A stretch of 64,000 nucleotides of DNA from Candidatus Pelagisphaera phototrophica (GTDB taxonomy: Bacteria; Verrucomicrobiota; Verrucomicrobiia; Opitutales; Opitutaceae): assembly GCF_014529625.1 (NCBI RefSeq), contig NZ_CP076039.1, positions 2,790,001 to 2,854,000 of the forward strand, read 5' to 3'. The notes beneath the pieces were generated by a model that searched no databases, was not told the origin of the DNA, and was given only the letters and a program-made list of their open reading frames with translations. Of the stretch, positions 62,912-64,000 are shown in pieces (the stretch's first letter is position 1; every line of letters starts with the position of its first letter). The position numbers and the translations under genes were made by a program.

Positions 62912-64000
62912 ATGTCAAATTCCTCTGACCTCTTCGAACGAGCCAAGCAACTAATTCCTGGTGGCGTCAACTCGCCTGTGCGGGCATTTCGCTCTGTCGG
63001 TGGCACCCCCTTTTTCACTAAGAAAGCAAATGGAGCCACACTCACCACGGCGGACGATCAGGATCTCATCGACTTCGTCTGCACATGGGGTCCGGCTATC
63101 CATGGTCACAATCATCCTGTGATCCGGGAAGCCATCGCTGAGGCTCTGAACAATGGAACCAGTTTCGGCACGCCTAACCCATACGAAGTCGAGATGGCTG
63201 AACTACTCGTGGAAATGGTGCCATCCTTGGAAAAGATACGCATGGTCAATAGTGGGACCGAAGCCACCATGACGGCCATTCGGCTCGCGCGCGGCTACAC
63301 AAAGCGAAACAAGATCATCAAATTCGAAGGATGCTATCATGGCCACGTTGATTCGCTTCTCATCAAAGCCGGTTCCGGTGCCTTGACACTCGGCAATCCG
63401 GACAGCGCCGGCATTCCTGAGAGCCTGGCCGCGGAAACGATCGTGCTTCCATTTAATGAACTCGAAGCGGTCGCGGCAGCATTTGAGAAGTATAGCGATG
63501 AAATCGCTGGAATTATCCTTGAGCCATATCCCGCTAACATCGGCTTGATCTTTCCAAAGTCGGGATACTTGCAAGGCCTTCGCGATCTCTGCACCCAGTT
63601 TGGTTCTGTGCTCATTTTCGACGAGGTAATGACAGGATTTCGCGTAACCGCAGGTGGAGTACAGACGAAAGAAGGAATCACACCCGACTTGACCACTCTC
63701 GGCAAAATAATCGGCGGCGGTCTTCCTGTGGGTGCCTTGGGCGGCAGAGCCGAAATCATGAATCATCTCGCCCCGCTTGGGCCTGTCTATCAGGCGGGTA
63801 CCTTGAGCGGCAATCCACTTGCCATGGCCGCCGGAATTGCATCGCTCAAGCTTCTCAGGGATAGCGACGCCTACAATCGGCTCGAAAAGTTGGGAACTCA
63901 GGTAAAGGAGGCCATTAGCTCAACCCTGTACGAGATCGGACTGCCCGGCCAGATTCCTCAAGTTGGGTCCATGTTCTGTCTCTACTTCACCGACACACCT
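62912..64000 (+). CDS. hemL: Glutamate-1-semialdehyde 2,1-aminomutase, N-terminal part (cut by window edge)
   Basis: A PLP enzyme making 5-aminolevulinate for tetrapyrroles. The visible 363 residues start [20 protein letters not shown], then [53 protein letters not shown], and the PLP lysine in [18 protein letters not shown]. All core features are intact before the right edge. It is 118 bases after nadE on the same strand. Confidence 0.96.
   Translation, partial: MSNSSDLFERAKQLIPGGVNSPVRAFRSVGGTPFFTKKANGATLTTADDQDLIDFVCTWGPAIHGHNHPVIREAIAEALNNGTSFGTPNPYEVEMAELLVEMVPSLEKIRMVNSGTEATMTAIRLARGYTKRNKIIKFEGCYHGHVDSLLIKAGSGALTLGNPDSAGIPESLAAETIVLPFNELEAVAAAFEKYSDEIAGIILEPYPANIGLIFPKSGYLQGLRDLCTQFGSVLIFDEVMTGFRVTAGGVQTKEGITPDLTTLGKIIGGGLPVGALGGRAEIMNHLAPLGPVYQAGTLSGNPLAMAAGIASLKLLRDSDAYNRLEKLGTQVKEAISSTLYEIGLPGQIPQVGSMFCLYFTDTP

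Noticed and set aside
1..64000. CRISPR arrays, riboswitches and a replication origin.
   Set aside because: No regularly spaced repeats, conserved riboswitch cores or DnaA-box clusters were found by eye on either strand.

Overview
The window looks like a chromosomal segment of a marine or host-associated Verrucomicrobiota bacterium, most likely class Opitutae. Three things point there: a 51-residue basic protein of the family shared by Chlamydiae and Verrucomicrobia (3424-3579), a surface protein ending in a VPDSG-CTERM sorting signal (43824-44537), and weak or absent Shine-Dalgarno sequences before most genes. All domain calls were made by reading the sequence; no database search was run.

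Left flank (1-8285) is ordinary housekeeping DNA. A leftward set holds rpoZ, smpB, thrH, trmL, a decayed glycosyltransferase and serS (cut by the window edge). Near it lie cutA, the small basic protein with a good terminator, an M23 peptidase, two lipoproteins, hemW and an MBL-fold hydrolase.

The middle (about 8.6-45 kb) is a large, visibly AT-richer accessory region. It is bounded on the right by an intact tRNA-Ser(GCU) gene at 44896-44987. Degenerate copies of that tRNA's 3' end lie at about 8611, 27259 and 34887, all in the same orientation, so the region reads as three tandem integrations behind one tRNA gene. Segment A (8.6-27.3 kb) carries the most interesting locus: a leftward operon of two tandem pairs, each a TIR/DUF4062-like protein followed by a giant nSTAND-type NTPase with a transmembrane segment and a long sensor region, ending with a membrane Rossmann-fold protein that carries a RyR domain. 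Just beyond lies an IS3-family remnant and a separate TIR-TM-TolB-like-TPR protein. Segment B (27.3-34.9 kb) holds small monooxygenases, a formylglycine-generating enzyme homologue, an SMP-30-like protein and an acyltransferase fused to ankyrin repeats. Segment C (34.9-44.9 kb) holds a second copy of the TIR-TPR protein, an epoxide hydrolase, NTF2-like secreted proteins, a cluster of small membrane proteins paralogous to one in segment B, and the VPDSG-CTERM protein. No integrase was recognised.

Right flank (45-64 kb) is again core genome: rplU-rpmA with a terminator, a ketosynthase-ACP pair next to a CrtI-like oxidoreductase, galE, a NarL-type response regulator facing an Hpt protein, recR-ybaB, a DJ-1/PfpI pseudogene, a dihydrolipoamide-dehydrogenase-like flavoprotein, an M42 aminopeptidase, maf with a TonB-like protein, nadE and hemL (cut by the edge).

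The working hypothesis for the TIR locus is a signalling or immune system. The nSTAND proteins would sense a trigger, the TIR partners would make an NAD-derived signal, and the RyR-domain membrane protein would respond. This is inference from domain architecture and gene order.
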